Shown in pieces: positions 43,901 through 54,586 of a stretch of 64,000 nt of DNA. The notes beneath the pieces are model-generated. The model saw nothing but the letters and a program-made list of their open reading frames with translations. It made no database searches and was not told the origin of the DNA. Within the stretch, counting starts at the first letter, position 1, and every line of letters starts with the position of its first letter. The DNA is taken from assembly GCF_028736155.1 (NCBI RefSeq), contig NZ_CP117879.1, positions 682,001 to 746,000 on the forward strand. Direction: 5' to 3'. Source of the DNA: Flavobacterium sp. KACC 22763 (GTDB lineage Bacteria > Bacteroidota > Bacteroidia > Flavobacteriales > Flavobacteriaceae). Made by a program: the position numbers and the translations under genes.

Positions 43901-45333
43901 TTATTGATCCAGCAGGCTGCGAAAGCTCGACTCGTCTTCAAGTGACAGTAACGGTAGTTAACCCAGTTCCTACACCGACGACAGCTAATACAACTCAAAA
44001 CTTCTGTACTTTAAATTCGCCAACAGTGGCAAATATTCAAGTAAATGAAGCAAATGTAGTTTGGTATAACACAGCGACAGGAGGAACAGCGATTCCGTCA
44101 ACAACAGCTCTTACAACAGGCGTTTATTATGGTGCTGTTTCAAGTGCTATAGGTTGCGAAAATCCAGCAAGATTGGCTGTGACGGTAAATGTAAATTCAC
44201 CAAGTGTAATTACAACACCAAGAACAACTCAGACATTCTGTTTATCTGCATTGCCAACATTAGCTAATATTTTGGTAAACGAAACAAATGTAGTTTGGTA
44301 TGCGTCTGCAACTGGAGGGACTCCATTAGCAAATACAACTCCGCTTACGGCAACTACTTATTATGCAGGATCGTTGGCTAACACATTTAATGGCTGTGAT
44401 AACGGACCAAGATTAGGAATTACAATTGCATTTGAAAATGATGCTGCAGTTCAACTTGCTACTACAGATGATACTCCATGTGTATTCAAAGGAGTGACCT
44501 ATTCAATTGCAAATGGAAAATCTAATTATGTATGGACTATAAACGGAGGTACTATTATTTCTGGAGGTGGTACAAACGATGGATCTGTAACCGTTTCTTG
44601 GTCAGATATTGGGCCAGGAACTGTAACAGTGGCTTATGTTAACAATTGTGACGAAAGAACAATCAAGACTCTAAATGTTACGGTAGCAAGCTGTTCAGAT
44701 TTAACGATTACTCATACAGTTGATAATCCAACTCCGAATTTTGGTGATCAGGTAACATTTACTATAACTGTAAATAATGTAGGTGAAGGAGATTTTATCA
44801 ATACTCTTGTTAGCGATTTACTTCCTAGCGGTTTACAATTAGTGAGCTCATCTGCAACATCAGGAACGTATGACCCAGCAACGCAGCTTTGGACAATCCC
44901 AACGTTAAGTGCAGGTCAGAGTGTAGTATTGACAATTGTTGCAGAAGTATTGCCAAACGGTACTTATACAAGTGTAGCAACTGTAGAGACTTCAACTCCT
45001 TTAGATGTTGATGCTTCAAATAATTCAGCTTCAGTTACATTAGAGCCAATTTGTTTAACTGTTTACAATGAGTTTACTCCAAATAATGATGGTAAAAACG
45101 ATTTGTTCAGAATAGACTGTATTGAGTCTTATCCAAACAACGAGTTGAAAGTATTTAACAGATACGGAGCGTTAGTGTATAGTAAAGCACATTATGAAAA
45201 TGATTGGAACGGAACAGCAAATGTATCCGGTGTAATTAATAGAGGAGATATGCTGCCAACAGGTACTTATTTTTATGTGATAACCATTGGAGATGGAACG
45301 GTTAAAAAAGGCTGGTTGTCTATCATGAGATAA
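34930..45333 (+). CDS. Giant T9SS-exported repeat adhesin (SprB-like) with type B C-terminal sorting domain
   Basis: 3,467 residues. The ATG at 34930 gives a long signal peptide ending near DAFSQT; an open extension upstream lacks one. Five related ~140-160-residue modules, each opening with a Cys and carrying a vDgn-x-x-T-a-t core, begin near residues 35, 454, 861, 1359 and 1522, separated by Ig-like units of the C-x-G/WY/tTp-x-L pattern. Residues ~1975-3170 are fifteen ~80-residue units; the central ten (2054-2853) are in exact 240-bp register. A DUF11-like domain (about 3258-3365) precedes the gliding-motility-type sorting domain EFTPNNDGKNDLF to the end. The next two genes encode its SprF-like and OmpA/TPR partners. 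Likely a surface adhesin for gliding or attachment; the ligand is unknown. Confidence 0.92.
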   Translation: MKKKFTFCNLNPQMRLLGLLTLFFICTDAFSQTICRPVSQTNSAGGGLLCLGVDVNSPANAFDSAGLSTYATLSNGVAVAGCFAEETLTLNQTARAGDQVAIYIGTGNGLLDLSLLSNATVQAKNSGTNVGSSVALNSPLLNLSLLSGNTVAVAKFPITGDTNQIQIQVGGGVLALLTSLRVYDVRLEFAQPTVSGGLTQTVCAGAPITLTATPAAGTTLAWYSSEFSTTALAVGNTYTTPALTGNTTYYIGITRAAGCEGNVRVPVVLNVSNPVAPAYSNVGTTVCSTGATQQTTLSLVNAVPGTTYNWFSSPTGGLSLASGTTYSPTVPLGTTSFYVEASIGSCISPTRTKIDVVSTAVPVTPTVLTQSVTIQSGQNATLSATTTDVGAQLNWYETATGGTAVATNTATFTTPILTATKTYYVEAQSPNGNCVSATRVPVTVTVQPSALGGCLEASSQVTSQVGICLLCNATNPNFSVDGNPATAARLTIPANVVGSMQQTLQFTNPGKAGDRVDVDLELPGGLADVQLLSVISLATYNGATYNNDRVAINNPLITLQLLSGTKYRASITAGANFDRVEVRLGGVAGLLTNLDIYQAAYTYKAPAVSGNTTICSGTTTTLTAALAIGETINWYNVPTGGTSLASTASYTTPALTAPATYYLEVTRNGCVNSERSSVQVLIDNPVAPAVTPTPVNLCAGQTSTITVQAPVAGTTYNWYDVGGNLVFTGNVFTTPALNATTDYFVEGVIGNCSSPTRTKVTLNVNPLPAAPTVASSTVVIQSGQVVTLQVSNPVPQIAYDWYDVPTGGIALVTGSPSYTPSPALTADKTFYVVARNNSDCVSATRTAINVVVTPPAVITSCLRPFQQTISTNGLCIGCTAVLGTEGNSVDNDFDTATTLRNVVGVGAYIQQKLDFSNFGFAGDIIEVELGLPTGVLDIGALSYITLESYNGGTNNGDGASINNLLNVQLLGGNRFRASFVAGNTFSGVQVRLGGVASVLSELDIYGASFKYKEAAITGISPAICSGQSANLTATTTAGDTINWYADASGGTALATNTSTYNTGALTATTTFYIEAVRGICINSVRQPVTVPVLQIPTEANIVIASPIEATCTGTAAIAPTSTIAGATFRYYKDQNKGTEIVDGSVDGTITFAKDPITGVLSLTGLSASYNLYISAVNGGTCENVNGDLKQVTITLPSITPSPNITATLQACGSANLRNAITNYDSNVTYTFYNSSNTLITAEEASNITVNGVYYIEAQSATSTCPSARQSVTVTIDVLPTLTVTDPQESVNVGTDVSLVATSTGTVTWFNQQGVAIAGPPFTTGPLNTPGVYTYTVVATNGSCIVTATKIINVIDLTSCQNLTERVYATGQTEGTIISGDVTNNTNAVDGNPQTFSTITTGLGLLGVGTTWQNLTWPANIAKGTPVTVKLGSEYSLLAVGQNLSVVGTKNGVLIGTGQSVKGSLLNLLSGDNTYEFTFVPSDASGPQDYDGIRIISSSIASVAQNTKVFDAYYKKPVTSVTCTSGDIQDIFYGATDLGIGAATALVGVSDVWNIADKDVSTFATMYNGVGALAAADLTVQFKTPSVLSDTLRIVVSKPGTLLTVGVLTGFSVQRYLGNVAVGNEIYSNSSLLSIKLLPGNSLAMVLVSSPTEIYDRVRIRLGGAVGVLDFLRVHTVERTANTTVIGADPQNKITVCPGTDITLQIPEVACSTYLWYDAETGGNQVGSGPTFTVPADLTAGIYRYYVQPVRYGCQDYARGEVTVEVKASAPVNALTDITLNGGTTTSICAASGTVTLATSLSGTPVLTNPVYHWYRFDGTTSQLITGETTAQLIVNGLAPGTYTYFVGVSSDEFCETAVADRKQITFTILPSSTVNDITVDDVTVCNGVPASLTPSAPTLNSPVFTWYLDANKTQPITDGAVIAGVTYAVDAAGVLTATGLTKAVSPITYYVAVASANTCENLAGTLQDAVIIVSDPNTPTTSNSTQNFCLINAPTVANIQVNESNVIWYDAAIGGNVIASATPLVSRIYYGAATDAITGCESSLRLQVTVNVNDPGTPTLVTAGVQNFCKEDLPTFASVQFNQANIVWYTAITGGTLIPSNTALTTGQYFAAISDPSTGCESVSRLTVDVIVSDPGTPTLVTAGPQSFCKEDLPTFASIQTNETNIVWYTAITGGTLIPSTTALTTGQYFAAISDPLTGCESALRLTVDVIVNDPGTPTLVTAGTQNFCKEDLPTFASVQFNQANIVWYTAITGGTLIPSTTALTTGQYFAAISDPITGCESALRLTVDVIVNDPGTPTLVTAGVQNFCLANAPTFASIQTNETNIVWYTAITGGTLIPSTTALTTGQYFAAISDPVTGCESASRLTVDVIVSNPGSPTLVTAGTQNFCKEDLPTFASIQTNETNIVWYTAITGGTLISSSTVLTTGQYFAAIFDPATGCESASRLTVDVIVNDPGTPTLVTAGTQNFCLANAPTFASVQFNQTNIVWYTASTGGTVIAPTTALTTGQYFAAISDPVTGCESATRLTVDVIVSDPGTPILVTAGVQNFCLVNAPTFASVQFNQTNIVWYTASTGGTVIAPTTALTTGQYFAAISDPVTGCESATRLTVDVIVNDPGTPTLVTAGTQNFCKEDLPTFASIQTNETNIVWYTAITGGTLIPSSTVLTTGQYFAAILDPATGCESALRLTVDVIVNDPGTPTLVTAGTQNFCLANAPTFASVQFNQTNIVWYTASTGGTVIAPTTALTTGQYFAAISDPVTGCESASRLTVDVIVSDPGTPTLVTAGTQNFCLVNAPTFASVQFNQTNIVWYTALTGGTVIAPTTALTTGQYFAAISDPATGCESASRLTVDVNVTDPATPTTNAAAQTFCTGTNPTVANIQVNESNVVWYTTQTGGTALASTTALTTATYFGAIKDPATGCESSVRLQVAVTVGNTINPTTNNTAQTFCSVNAPTIANIQVNESNVTWFTAATGGTAIPAGTALTSGVYFGNIIDPAGCESSTRLQVTVTVVNPVPTPTTANTTQNFCTLNSPTVANIQVNEANVVWYNTATGGTAIPSTTALTTGVYYGAVSSAIGCENPARLAVTVNVNSPSVITTPRTTQTFCLSALPTLANILVNETNVVWYASATGGTPLANTTPLTATTYYAGSLANTFNGCDNGPRLGITIAFENDAAVQLATTDDTPCVFKGVTYSIANGKSNYVWTINGGTIISGGGTNDGSVTVSWSDIGPGTVTVAYVNNCDERTIKTLNVTVASCSDLTITHTVDNPTPNFGDQVTFTITVNNVGEGDFINTLVSDLLPSGLQLVSSSATSGTYDPATQLWTIPTLSAGQSVVLTIVAEVLPNGTYTSVATVETSTPLDVDASNNSASVTLEPICLTVYNEFTPNNDGKNDLFRIDCIESYPNNELKVFNRYGALVYSKAHYENDWNGTANVSGVINRGDMLPTGTYFYVITIGDGTVKKGWLSIMR
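41089..43488 (+). repeat. Ten in-register 240-bp tandem repeats in the adhesin gene
   Basis: Units start with DPGTPTLVTAG-type sequence at 41089, 41329, 41569, 41809, 42049, 42289, 42529, 42769, 43009 and 43249, each exactly 240 bases. Two unit types differ at the start (FCKEDLP against FCLANAP/FCLVNAP), at SIQTNET against SVQFNQ, and at TLIPS against TVIAP. Units 5-7 and 8-10 form a 720-base duplication. Less similar units flank the block on both sides. Confidence 0.95.
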
Positions 45334-45380
45334 CCCACTTCTATTAATCATCTAATTAATTAAACTAAATAAGTATCGTT

Positions 45381-46313
45381 ATGAAACTATATATAAAATC
45401 ATTAGAAACATATTTCATTTTAATATGTTCTTTTATTACGGTTTGCGCTTCGGCACAGCAAGATCCGGAGTATACGCAGTATATGTATAACACTATGGCG
45501 GTAAATCCAGCGTATGCTGGATCTACCGGAACCATAGAGGCAGCACTTTTATATCGTTCTCAATGGGTGGGAATGCCTGGAGCTCCAGAAACGCAATCTT
45601 TCTCTGTTCATTCTCCTCTTAGAAATGAAAAGCTAGGAGTAGGTTTGAGTGTTGTAAATGATAAAATCGGACCTTCAAATGAACTATATCTTGATGGAAA
45701 CTTCTCTTATTCTTTGCCTCTTGGTTACGAAAAAAGATTGGCTTTTGGTATTAAAGCTGGTACAAGAATGTTAAACATCGATTGGTCTAAAGGAAGATAT
45801 TATGATGATGACGATGTTTTGTTAAATCAAAACATTAACAATCAGATGAAACTAGCAGTAGGAGCAGGGATTTACTATTATACAGAAAAATGGTATGTAG
45901 GATTTTCTATTCCGAGTTTTATTCAGAATGATTATTATGACGATGTTCGCGAATCTATTGATTATGATCGTTTGCATTACTATTTAATGGGAGGTTATGT
46001 TTTTGATTTGAATCCAAATTTGAAATTTAAACCAGCATTTTTAGTAAAAGCAGTAAGTGGAGCGCCTCTTACAGCAGATATATCGGCAAATTTCATGATT
46101 CAGGAAAAGTTTGTTATAGGAGGAGCATATCGAACAGATGATTCGGTAAGCATATTGGCAGGTTTTCAAATTTCACCAAGTTTCTTTCTTGGATATTCTT
46201 TTGATTATACTGTAAGCCAATTGAATAAATACAACGATGGTTCACACGAATTCATCTTACGTTATCAATTTGTGCAAAAACAAAGTAAAATTAAATCTCC
46301 TCGATTCTTCTAA
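45381..46313 (+). CDS. PorP/SprF family T9SS outer-membrane protein
   Basis: 310 residues with a signal peptide (ending near ASAQ). The diagnostic opening is QQDPEYTQYMYNTMAVNPAYAGS, followed by LYRSQWVGMPGAPETQSFSVHSPL and a beta-barrel pattern to the end. SprF-like proteins are needed for secretion or surface attachment of T9SS proteins with type B sorting domains, and each usually sits beside its client. It is 47 bases after the giant adhesin, so that protein is the inferred client. Confidence 0.93.
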   Translation: MKLYIKSLETYFILICSFITVCASAQQDPEYTQYMYNTMAVNPAYAGSTGTIEAALLYRSQWVGMPGAPETQSFSVHSPLRNEKLGVGLSVVNDKIGPSNELYLDGNFSYSLPLGYEKRLAFGIKAGTRMLNIDWSKGRYYDDDDVLLNQNINNQMKLAVGAGIYYYTEKWYVGFSIPSFIQNDYYDDVRESIDYDRLHYYLMGGYVFDLNPNLKFKPAFLVKAVSGAPLTADISANFMIQEKFVIGGAYRTDDSVSILAGFQISPSFFLGYSFDYTVSQLNKYNDGSHEFILRYQFVQKQSKIKSPRFF

Positions 46314-46324
46314 AAACAAAACTT

Positions 46325-48262
46325 ATGAGAAAACTATATATCCTATGTTTAATTTTGAGCGTTACGTTTAGTTTCGCTCAAAAAACTAACTTAAAGAAAG
46401 CTGATGCTTTGTTTAGAAGCTTTTCTTATTTGGATGCTTCTAAAGCGTATGAAGAATGTTTGCAAAACATAAAAGATCCATCAGCGCAGACTTTGAAGAA
46501 TGCGGCAGATTCCTACTATTTTATTTCTGATTCTAGAAATGCACTCAAATGGTACAGAAAGCTTTATGAAGTGCAAGGAAATAATCTAACTGATATTTAC
46601 TATTTGCGTTATATCCAATCTATGAAAGCAGTTATGGATTATGATGAAGCAGATAAAATGACAAAAGAATATTTAGATAAAAAAGGGGATAAGGCAGAAA
46701 TTAACAGATATGTTGCCCAAAAGAAATACATGGACAGCGTAGCAAAGGCAAAATCTCTTTATACCATTAAAAATTTAGATATCAATACTAGTAAATCAGA
46801 TTTTGGAGCTACATTTTTTAAAGACAATGTTGTCTTTACATCGGCTCGTGATACTACAAAGTTCAGTGAGAAATTGTATACTTGGAACAATCAGCCTTTT
46901 CTTAATCTGTATATCGCAGAAAGAAATCCAGCAGATGGAAGTTTATTCAATGAAACAGTTTTTCTTCCGAACATAATGACGAAGTATCATGAAGCTACAG
47001 CAAGTTTCGATGCTCAGGGGAAAACAATTTACTATTCGACCAATATTGTAAAGAAAAACAAATTGGTAGTTGATGAAGGTAGAGTAAATAATTTCCAGAT
47101 TGTCAAAGGATCTATTGTAAACAATAAATTAGAAAATCCAGAGAAAGTTTTTTTTGATAGTGATGATTATTCCGTTGGACATCCAGCACTTAGCGAAGAT
47201 GGAAAATTGCTTTTCTTTGCTTCAGACATGCCCGGCGGACAAGGAGAAACAGATTTATACATGGTAAAAATTGCGGCAGACGGAACTATGAGCTCACCTC
47301 AAAATCTGGGGCCAAACATTAATACCATTGGTAATGAAGTGTTTCCATTCTTCCAAAACGGAGTTTTATACTTCTCTTCTGACGGACATTATGGCTGGGG
47401 AGATTTGGATGTTTACGAAAGTAAATTACAAGCAGACGGAACTTTTTCAGTGCCAAAAAATCTTGGAGCACCTATTAACAGCAACAAAGATGACTTTTCT
47501 TTTATAATTGACAAGACAGATGCTTATGGTTATTTTTCATCAAATAGAGCAGGAGGAAAAGGAGATGACGATATCTATTCTTTTGCAAAAGGAAAACCGG
47601 TTTGTAACCAAAGCATTTCTGGAATGGCAATAGATCGTAAAACGAAAAAGCCTTTAACAGATGTTACCATAATGGCATATAACTCTTTTAGTGAAGTTTT
47701 AGGAGAAACTAAAACAAATTTTGACGGAAAGTATGCGATTGAAGTTCCTTGTAACAAAGTAATCAAAATGATTGCCGCAAAACCAAATTACAGCAGTGAT
47801 GACAAAACTGTAGAAACTACTGGTCAAAACGGTGGCGAAATAAAAGATGTAAACTTTGAGTTGAGCAATTATGATGATTTGGTTGTAAAGAAACAAGGAG
47901 TCGAAAAAGTGGATGTAAACCCTATTTATTTTGACTACGACAAGTATGATATTACGCCAAAAGCAGTAGAAGAATTGTCTAAAGTGGTTTTCATCATGCA
48001 GAAGTTTCCAAACATCAGAATCAAAATAGAATCTCATACCGATTCGCGCGGAAAAGATTCGTACAATTTGAAACTTTCAGACAATAGAGCAAAATCAACA
48101 CGAGATTATATCCTTTCGCAAGGCATAGATTCGTCTCGAATTGAAAGTGCTATTGGTTACGGAGAAAGCCGATTAATTAATAAATGTAAAAATGGTGTAA
48201 AATGTTCTGAAGAAGAGCATCTCTTAAATAGACGTTCAGACTTTATCATTATTCAAAAATAA
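46325..48262 (+). CDS. OmpA-family protein with TPR, PD40 propeller and carboxypeptidase-regulatory-like domains (PorE-like layout)
   Basis: 645 residues, signal peptide MRKLYILCLILSVTFSFAQ. In order: TPR-like helices (~25-130); a PD40 WD40-like propeller (~155-430) with blades such as GHPALSEDGKLLFFASD and GYFSSNRAGGKGDDDIY; a carboxypeptidase-regulatory-like beta-sandwich (~435-515); and an OmpA peptidoglycan-binding domain (~540-645) with YFDYDKYDITPKA and SHTDSRGKDSYN. The layout is that of PorE-type proteins that tie T9SS parts to peptidoglycan. It begins 11 bases after the SprF-like gene and completes the three-gene adhesin cassette. Confidence 0.92.
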   Translation: MRKLYILCLILSVTFSFAQKTNLKKADALFRSFSYLDASKAYEECLQNIKDPSAQTLKNAADSYYFISDSRNALKWYRKLYEVQGNNLTDIYYLRYIQSMKAVMDYDEADKMTKEYLDKKGDKAEINRYVAQKKYMDSVAKAKSLYTIKNLDINTSKSDFGATFFKDNVVFTSARDTTKFSEKLYTWNNQPFLNLYIAERNPADGSLFNETVFLPNIMTKYHEATASFDAQGKTIYYSTNIVKKNKLVVDEGRVNNFQIVKGSIVNNKLENPEKVFFDSDDYSVGHPALSEDGKLLFFASDMPGGQGETDLYMVKIAADGTMSSPQNLGPNINTIGNEVFPFFQNGVLYFSSDGHYGWGDLDVYESKLQADGTFSVPKNLGAPINSNKDDFSFIIDKTDAYGYFSSNRAGGKGDDDIYSFAKGKPVCNQSISGMAIDRKTKKPLTDVTIMAYNSFSEVLGETKTNFDGKYAIEVPCNKVIKMIAAKPNYSSDDKTVETTGQNGGEIKDVNFELSNYDDLVVKKQGVEKVDVNPIYFDYDKYDITPKAVEELSKVVFIMQKFPNIRIKIESHTDSRGKDSYNLKLSDNRAKSTRDYILSQGIDSSRIESAIGYGESRLINKCKNGVKCSEEEHLLNRRSDFIIIQK

Positions 48263-48372
48263 TTTTATATTTTCGCTGTAAGATATTGATTATCAGTTAA
48301 AAATATAAAACGCTGAAACCATTTGGAAGTTGGTTTTTTTAATTCTTTTTTAAGAATAATGGACAAGGAGGA

Positions 48373-48407
48373 AATCAGATTGCATGAATTTGCAATCTGA
48401 TTTTTGA
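48373..48407 (+). terminator. Terminator of the adhesin cassette
   Basis: Twelve-base perfect stem AATCAGATTGCA / TGCAATCTGATT, 6-base loop, T-run. A weaker AAACCA/TGGTTT hairpin lies about 50 bases earlier. Confidence 0.85.
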
Positions 48408-48415
48408 TTTTCTAA

Positions 48416-51177
<2,762 letters not shown>

Positions 51178-51191
<14 letters not shown>

Positions 51192-52089
51192 TGGCGCTTT
51201 GGTTTGTATGAGCTTTGTCTTTGTCAAAGTAAAAATCAATACGGCCTAAATTAATTCCGTAACATCCCACTTGATTTACCAGAACATCTTTTCCAGCTTT
51301 GTTTTTCACAACAGTTGGTTTGTCTAAGAAGGTGTGTGTATGTCCTCCGATAATTAAATCAATATCTTGAGTTTGTGCTGCAAATGTCAAATCACTAATT
51401 TTTGTTGGCTCATCTTTATACTTATAGCCTAAATGCGAAAGACAAATAACAAGATCACATTTTTGTTCTTGTTTTAAAAGTTTTGTCATATCCTGAGCAA
51501 CTTCAACAGGATTATTGTAAACTGTTTCCAGGTATAGTTTTTTATCTACCAAACCTTGAAGTTCAATTCCCACTCCAAAAACACCAACTTTAATTCCGTT
51601 TTTATTAAAGATTTTGTACGGTTTAACATGCCCGTCCATAACCGTGTTTTTAAAATCATAATTAGAGTTAATAAAGTCAAAAGTCGCATGCGGAAGCTGA
51701 GCATATAATCCGTCAAGACCATTGTCAAAATCGTGGTTTCCAATTGTCGAAGCATCATATTTCATCATGCTCATCAATTTAAATTCCAATTCACCTCCAT
51801 AATAATTAAAATACGGAGTTCCTTGAAAAATATCTCCAGCATCTAATAAAAGCACGTTCGGATTTTCTTTACGGATAGCTTCAATTAATGTTGCACGGCG
51901 AGATACACCGCCTTTATTAGGATTACGTGGATCATCGGCAGGAAAAGGATCAATGTGGCTATGCACATCGTTTGTATGTAGAATTGTTAGATGCTTAATA
52001 TCGTTGCTTTCAAAACTGCTTAAAGACAATCCTAAACTTAATAGGGCAGTACTTGCAGCTGTTTTTTCGATAAACTCTCTTCTTTTCAT
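51178..52089 (-). CDS. 5'-nucleotidase N-terminal metallophosphatase domain, separate protein with Tat-like signal
   Basis: 303 residues. The N-terminus MKRREFIEKTAASTALLSLG is a twin-arginine-type signal. The whole body is the calcineurin-like metallophosphatase domain of UshA-type 5'-nucleotidases: HTNDVHSHI, DAGDIFQGTP, TIGNHDFDNG, CLSHLGY and IGGHTHTF hold the two-metal ligands. The substrate-binding C-terminal domain is absent here and is encoded by the gene just upstream (52213-52992). The two together make one complete enzyme in parts. Confidence 0.9.
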
Positions 52090-52137
52090 TTTATATATTT
52101 TTTTGCCAGAGGCACTATGTCGTTTTAATTTTTTTTA

Positions 52138-52206
52138 GCCACCAATTTCACGAATTGGTTTTTCAATCATTTAAAAATTTGTGCAAATTGGTGTAATTCG
52201 CGGCAA
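52138..52206. repeat. Inverted repeat between the two nucleotidase genes
   Basis: GCCACCAATTTCACGAATTGG and AATTGGTGTAATTCGCGGC form an imperfect inverted pair around an AAATTTGTGCAAATTGG core. It lies between genes that need each other, and may be an mRNA hairpin or a scattered repeat like those at 20 and 22 kb. Confidence 0.6.
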
Positions 52207-52212
52207 ACTCTT

Positions 52213-52992
52213 TTATTCTTCTGTAATTCTGATATTTTTTGGAGCAACTACCGTGTCTACTTCTTTAAAATAGTCAATTAGAACATCTCTAAGTTTGTAA
52301 TTTAAGTCAAACTTCTGAGTGCTTTTTGCAAAGAAAGCCATGCTGTCTCCGCCATTTGCTAAATAGTCATTTGTGGCAACATAATACGTTTTGTTTAAAT
52401 CAAGCGGTTTGCCTTGCACCATGATATCCTTTGCCTTATTATCTTTTGTAATAGTAAAAGTCATTCCAGATAATGGCTGAGGTTTTTTCTCCTTAATAAT
52501 ATATGCTGCAATATCTAAAATCTGATCACCTTTTAGAGCCATTACAACTAAACTGTTTTCAAAAGGCATAATTTCAAAAGCTGTTCTGGTTGTAACATTT
52601 CCTTTAGGAAGGATTGCACGAATACCACCATGGTTTAAAAGACATACATCAATATTTTTCTTTTCTCTAGCATTAAAAACGATGTTTCCTCTTTGCACAC
52701 AAACATCAGCCATCAAGCTTCCAATGCCAGTTTGCCATTTTCCTGTGCTTTTATCAAGAGTTTCAGGGCAATATGCCAATACATTATCCAAATCCTTATT
52801 AATGTGATCGCGATAAGGTTTAATAAAGTTTTCAATTTCAGAAGTTTCTCCAGCCTTTTCGGTAACTGGAACTTGTTTTCCTTCAATTTTAGTTAAATTG
52901 TAGTTCTTCGTACTACAAGAAGAGATTGAAAAAAGTGTTAAGAATATAACAAAAAGTTTTAAAAATCCGTTATACTTTTTTAGTTTTACCAT
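52213..52992 (-). CDS. 5'-nucleotidase C-terminal domain lipoprotein
   Basis: 259 residues with a lipobox (ISSC, Cys26), so anchored to a membrane. The body is the 5_nucleotid_C domain: GSLMADVCVQRG, LNHGGIRAILPKGNVTTRTAFEIMPF and the nucleotide-binding NDYLANGGDSMAFF. This domain binds the base and sugar in fused enzymes but has no metal-binding halves. Its gene is first in the two-gene minus-strand unit, the reverse of the domain order in fused 5'-nucleotidases. Confidence 0.9.
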   Translation of the reverse strand: MVKLKKYNGFLKLFVIFLTLFSISSCSTKNYNLTKIEGKQVPVTEKAGETSEIENFIKPYRDHINKDLDNVLAYCPETLDKSTGKWQTGIGSLMADVCVQRGNIVFNAREKKNIDVCLLNHGGIRAILPKGNVTTRTAFEIMPFENSLVVMALKGDQILDIAAYIIKEKKPQPLSGMTFTITKDNKAKDIMVQGKPLDLNKTYYVATNDYLANGGDSMAFFAKSTQKFDLNYKLRDVLIDYFKEVDTVVAPKNIRITEE

Positions 52993-53013
52993 TTTAAATG
53001 CAACTTAAATAAT

Positions 53014-53021
53014 TAATTTTG
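53014..53021 (+). promoter_or_regulatory. Promoter -7 box for the DUF6913-like gene and dapA
   Basis: TAATTTTG, 19 bases before the start at 53040. It lies in the 47-base gap between divergent genes. Confidence 0.55.
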
Positions 53022-53039
53022 TAATCTAGTAAAAGTACT

Positions 53040-53552
53040 ATGTTTTTAAATTATATAAAGGAATTTTTTGTAAAAAAATCATTAAATGTTAATTTAAATA
53101 ATGAAAAAAGCGATGTATTTACTAAAAACGTTCAAACAATTGGTTTATTGATAGATGAGAGCACTTTTGAATCTTCAGAAGCATTAATTAAGGAGATAAC
53201 ACTCCACGGAATCGCTTTAGAAAATATAAAAGTTCTTGCCTACAGAGAAAAATTTAAAGAAAAAGAGACCTATTTGCGCCCGACTTTTGGTAAGAAACAC
53301 ATCAATTGGAACGGCGAAATTACAGAAGGTTTCTTGAGTGAATTTATAAATTCAGAATTTGATCTTTTGCTGAGCTATTATGATGTTGAAAATATATTTT
53401 TAATGTTCATCACAAGCAAGTCAAAAGCTAAGTTTAAAGTCGGATTTTCTGCTGTAGACCAAAATTTAAATCGTTTGATGATCAATACAGGATTAGGGAA
53501 CTATAAACTATTCGTAGCAGAATTGTTTAGGTATTTAAAAAATATAAAATAA
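53040..53552 (+). CDS. Conserved protein (DUF6913-like)
   Basis: 170 residues, soluble, with a Rossmann-like alternation: TIGLLIDESTFESSEALIKEI, NIKVLAYREK, and FDLLLSYYDVENIFLMFITSKSKAKFKVGF. I place it by memory in the DUF6913 family of Bacteroidota; no function is known. It is followed after 15 bases by dapA and divergent from the nucleotidase pair. The link to lysine synthesis is positional only. Confidence 0.75.
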   Translation: MFLNYIKEFFVKKSLNVNLNNEKSDVFTKNVQTIGLLIDESTFESSEALIKEITLHGIALENIKVLAYREKFKEKETYLRPTFGKKHINWNGEITEGFLSEFINSEFDLLLSYYDVENIFLMFITSKSKAKFKVGFSAVDQNLNRLMINTGLGNYKLFVAELFRYLKNIK

Positions 53553-53567
53553 ATTATAATTAATAAT

Positions 53568-54449
53568 ATGCAATCATTAATAGGAACTGGTGTTGCGCTT
53601 GTAACGCCATTTAAAAAAGATTTTTCAGTTGACATTGAAGCTTTACAACGAATTGTAAACTTTTCTATAGATGGCGGAGTGGAGTATCTTGTTGTAATGG
53701 GAACAACAGCAGAAAATGCAACCCTTACGGCAGAGGAGAAAGAATTGGTTATAAAGACTGTAATCGATGTGAACAAAGGAAGACTGCCTTTGGTTCTTGG
53801 AGTTGGAGGAAACAATACTATGCAGATTGTAGAAGAGTTGAAAACAAGAGATTTTTCGGCTTTTGAAGCGATATTGTCTGTTTCACCTTATTATAATAAG
53901 CCAACACAGGAAGGAATCTATCAGCACTTTAAAGCAATTGCTGAAGCTTCTCCAGTACCAATAATCCTATATAATGTTCCAGGAAGAACGGCAAGTAATA
54001 TGCTTCCTTCAACAGTGGTTCGTTTGGCTAACGACTTTAAAAACGTGGTAGCAATTAAAGAAGCTGCTGGAGATATGGCTCAAGCTATGCAGATTATTAA
54101 AAACGCGCCAAAAGATTTCTTGGTGATTTCTGGAGACGATATGCTGGCGCTTCCAATCGTTTTGGCAGGAGGAGCTGGCGTTATTTCTGTAATTGGACAA
54201 GGTTTTCCTAAAGAATTTTCAGAAATGATTCGTTTAGGATTGAATAAAAAAGCAGCAGACGCTTTCAAAACACATTACTTTTTATCAGATAGTATTGATA
54301 TGATTTTTGAGCAGGGAAATCCAGCTGGAATCAAACAAATTTTCCAAGCACTTGGAATTGCTGAGAATACTGTTCGTCTACCTTTAGTTTCTGTTGATGA
54401 ATCTTTAGCGACAAGACTAAATGACTTTGTAAAAAACAGCATTAAATAA
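53568..54449 (+). CDS. dapA: 4-Hydroxy-tetrahydrodipicolinate synthase
   Basis: 293 residues. Signature motifs: [20 protein letters not shown], the Tyr of YNVPGRT, and the Schiff-base Lys in VAIKEAAGD (near 165). It condenses pyruvate with aspartate semialdehyde in lysine and diaminopimelate synthesis. It follows the DUF6913-like gene directly. Confidence 0.95.
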   Translation: MQSLIGTGVALVTPFKKDFSVDIEALQRIVNFSIDGGVEYLVVMGTTAENATLTAEEKELVIKTVIDVNKGRLPLVLGVGGNNTMQIVEELKTRDFSAFEAILSVSPYYNKPTQEGIYQHFKAIAEASPVPIILYNVPGRTASNMLPSTVVRLANDFKNVVAIKEAAGDMAQAMQIIKNAPKDFLVISGDDMLALPIVLAGGAGVISVIGQGFPKEFSEMIRLGLNKKAADAFKTHYFLSDSIDMIFEQGNPAGIKQIFQALGIAENTVRLPLVSVDESLATRLNDFVKNSIK

Positions 54450-54489
54450 TTGTTAAAGTGTTAGTATTTTAAGATACTAAAAAATTATT

Positions 54490-54519
54490 TTGCAGTAGCT
54501 AAATTAATAACTAAATTTG
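54490..54519 (+). promoter_or_regulatory. Promoter of the bamD cluster
   Basis: TTG (54490-54492), exactly 19 bases, then TAAATTTG (54512-54519). A small hairpin CACCGA/TCGGTG (54521-54536) lies right at the expected transcript start. Confidence 0.8.
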
Positions 54520-54586
54520 CCACCGAAACTTCGGTGCGATTTCACTTTGGCATAATTGTCTGAGAGATTGTAATAACAGTAAGAAA

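Noticed and set aside
40458..43998. Many open minus-strand frames of 60-120 codons antisense to the adhesin repeats
   Set aside because: They recur with the 240-bp period and reflect the codon bias of the repeated sense strand; no promoter or protein character.
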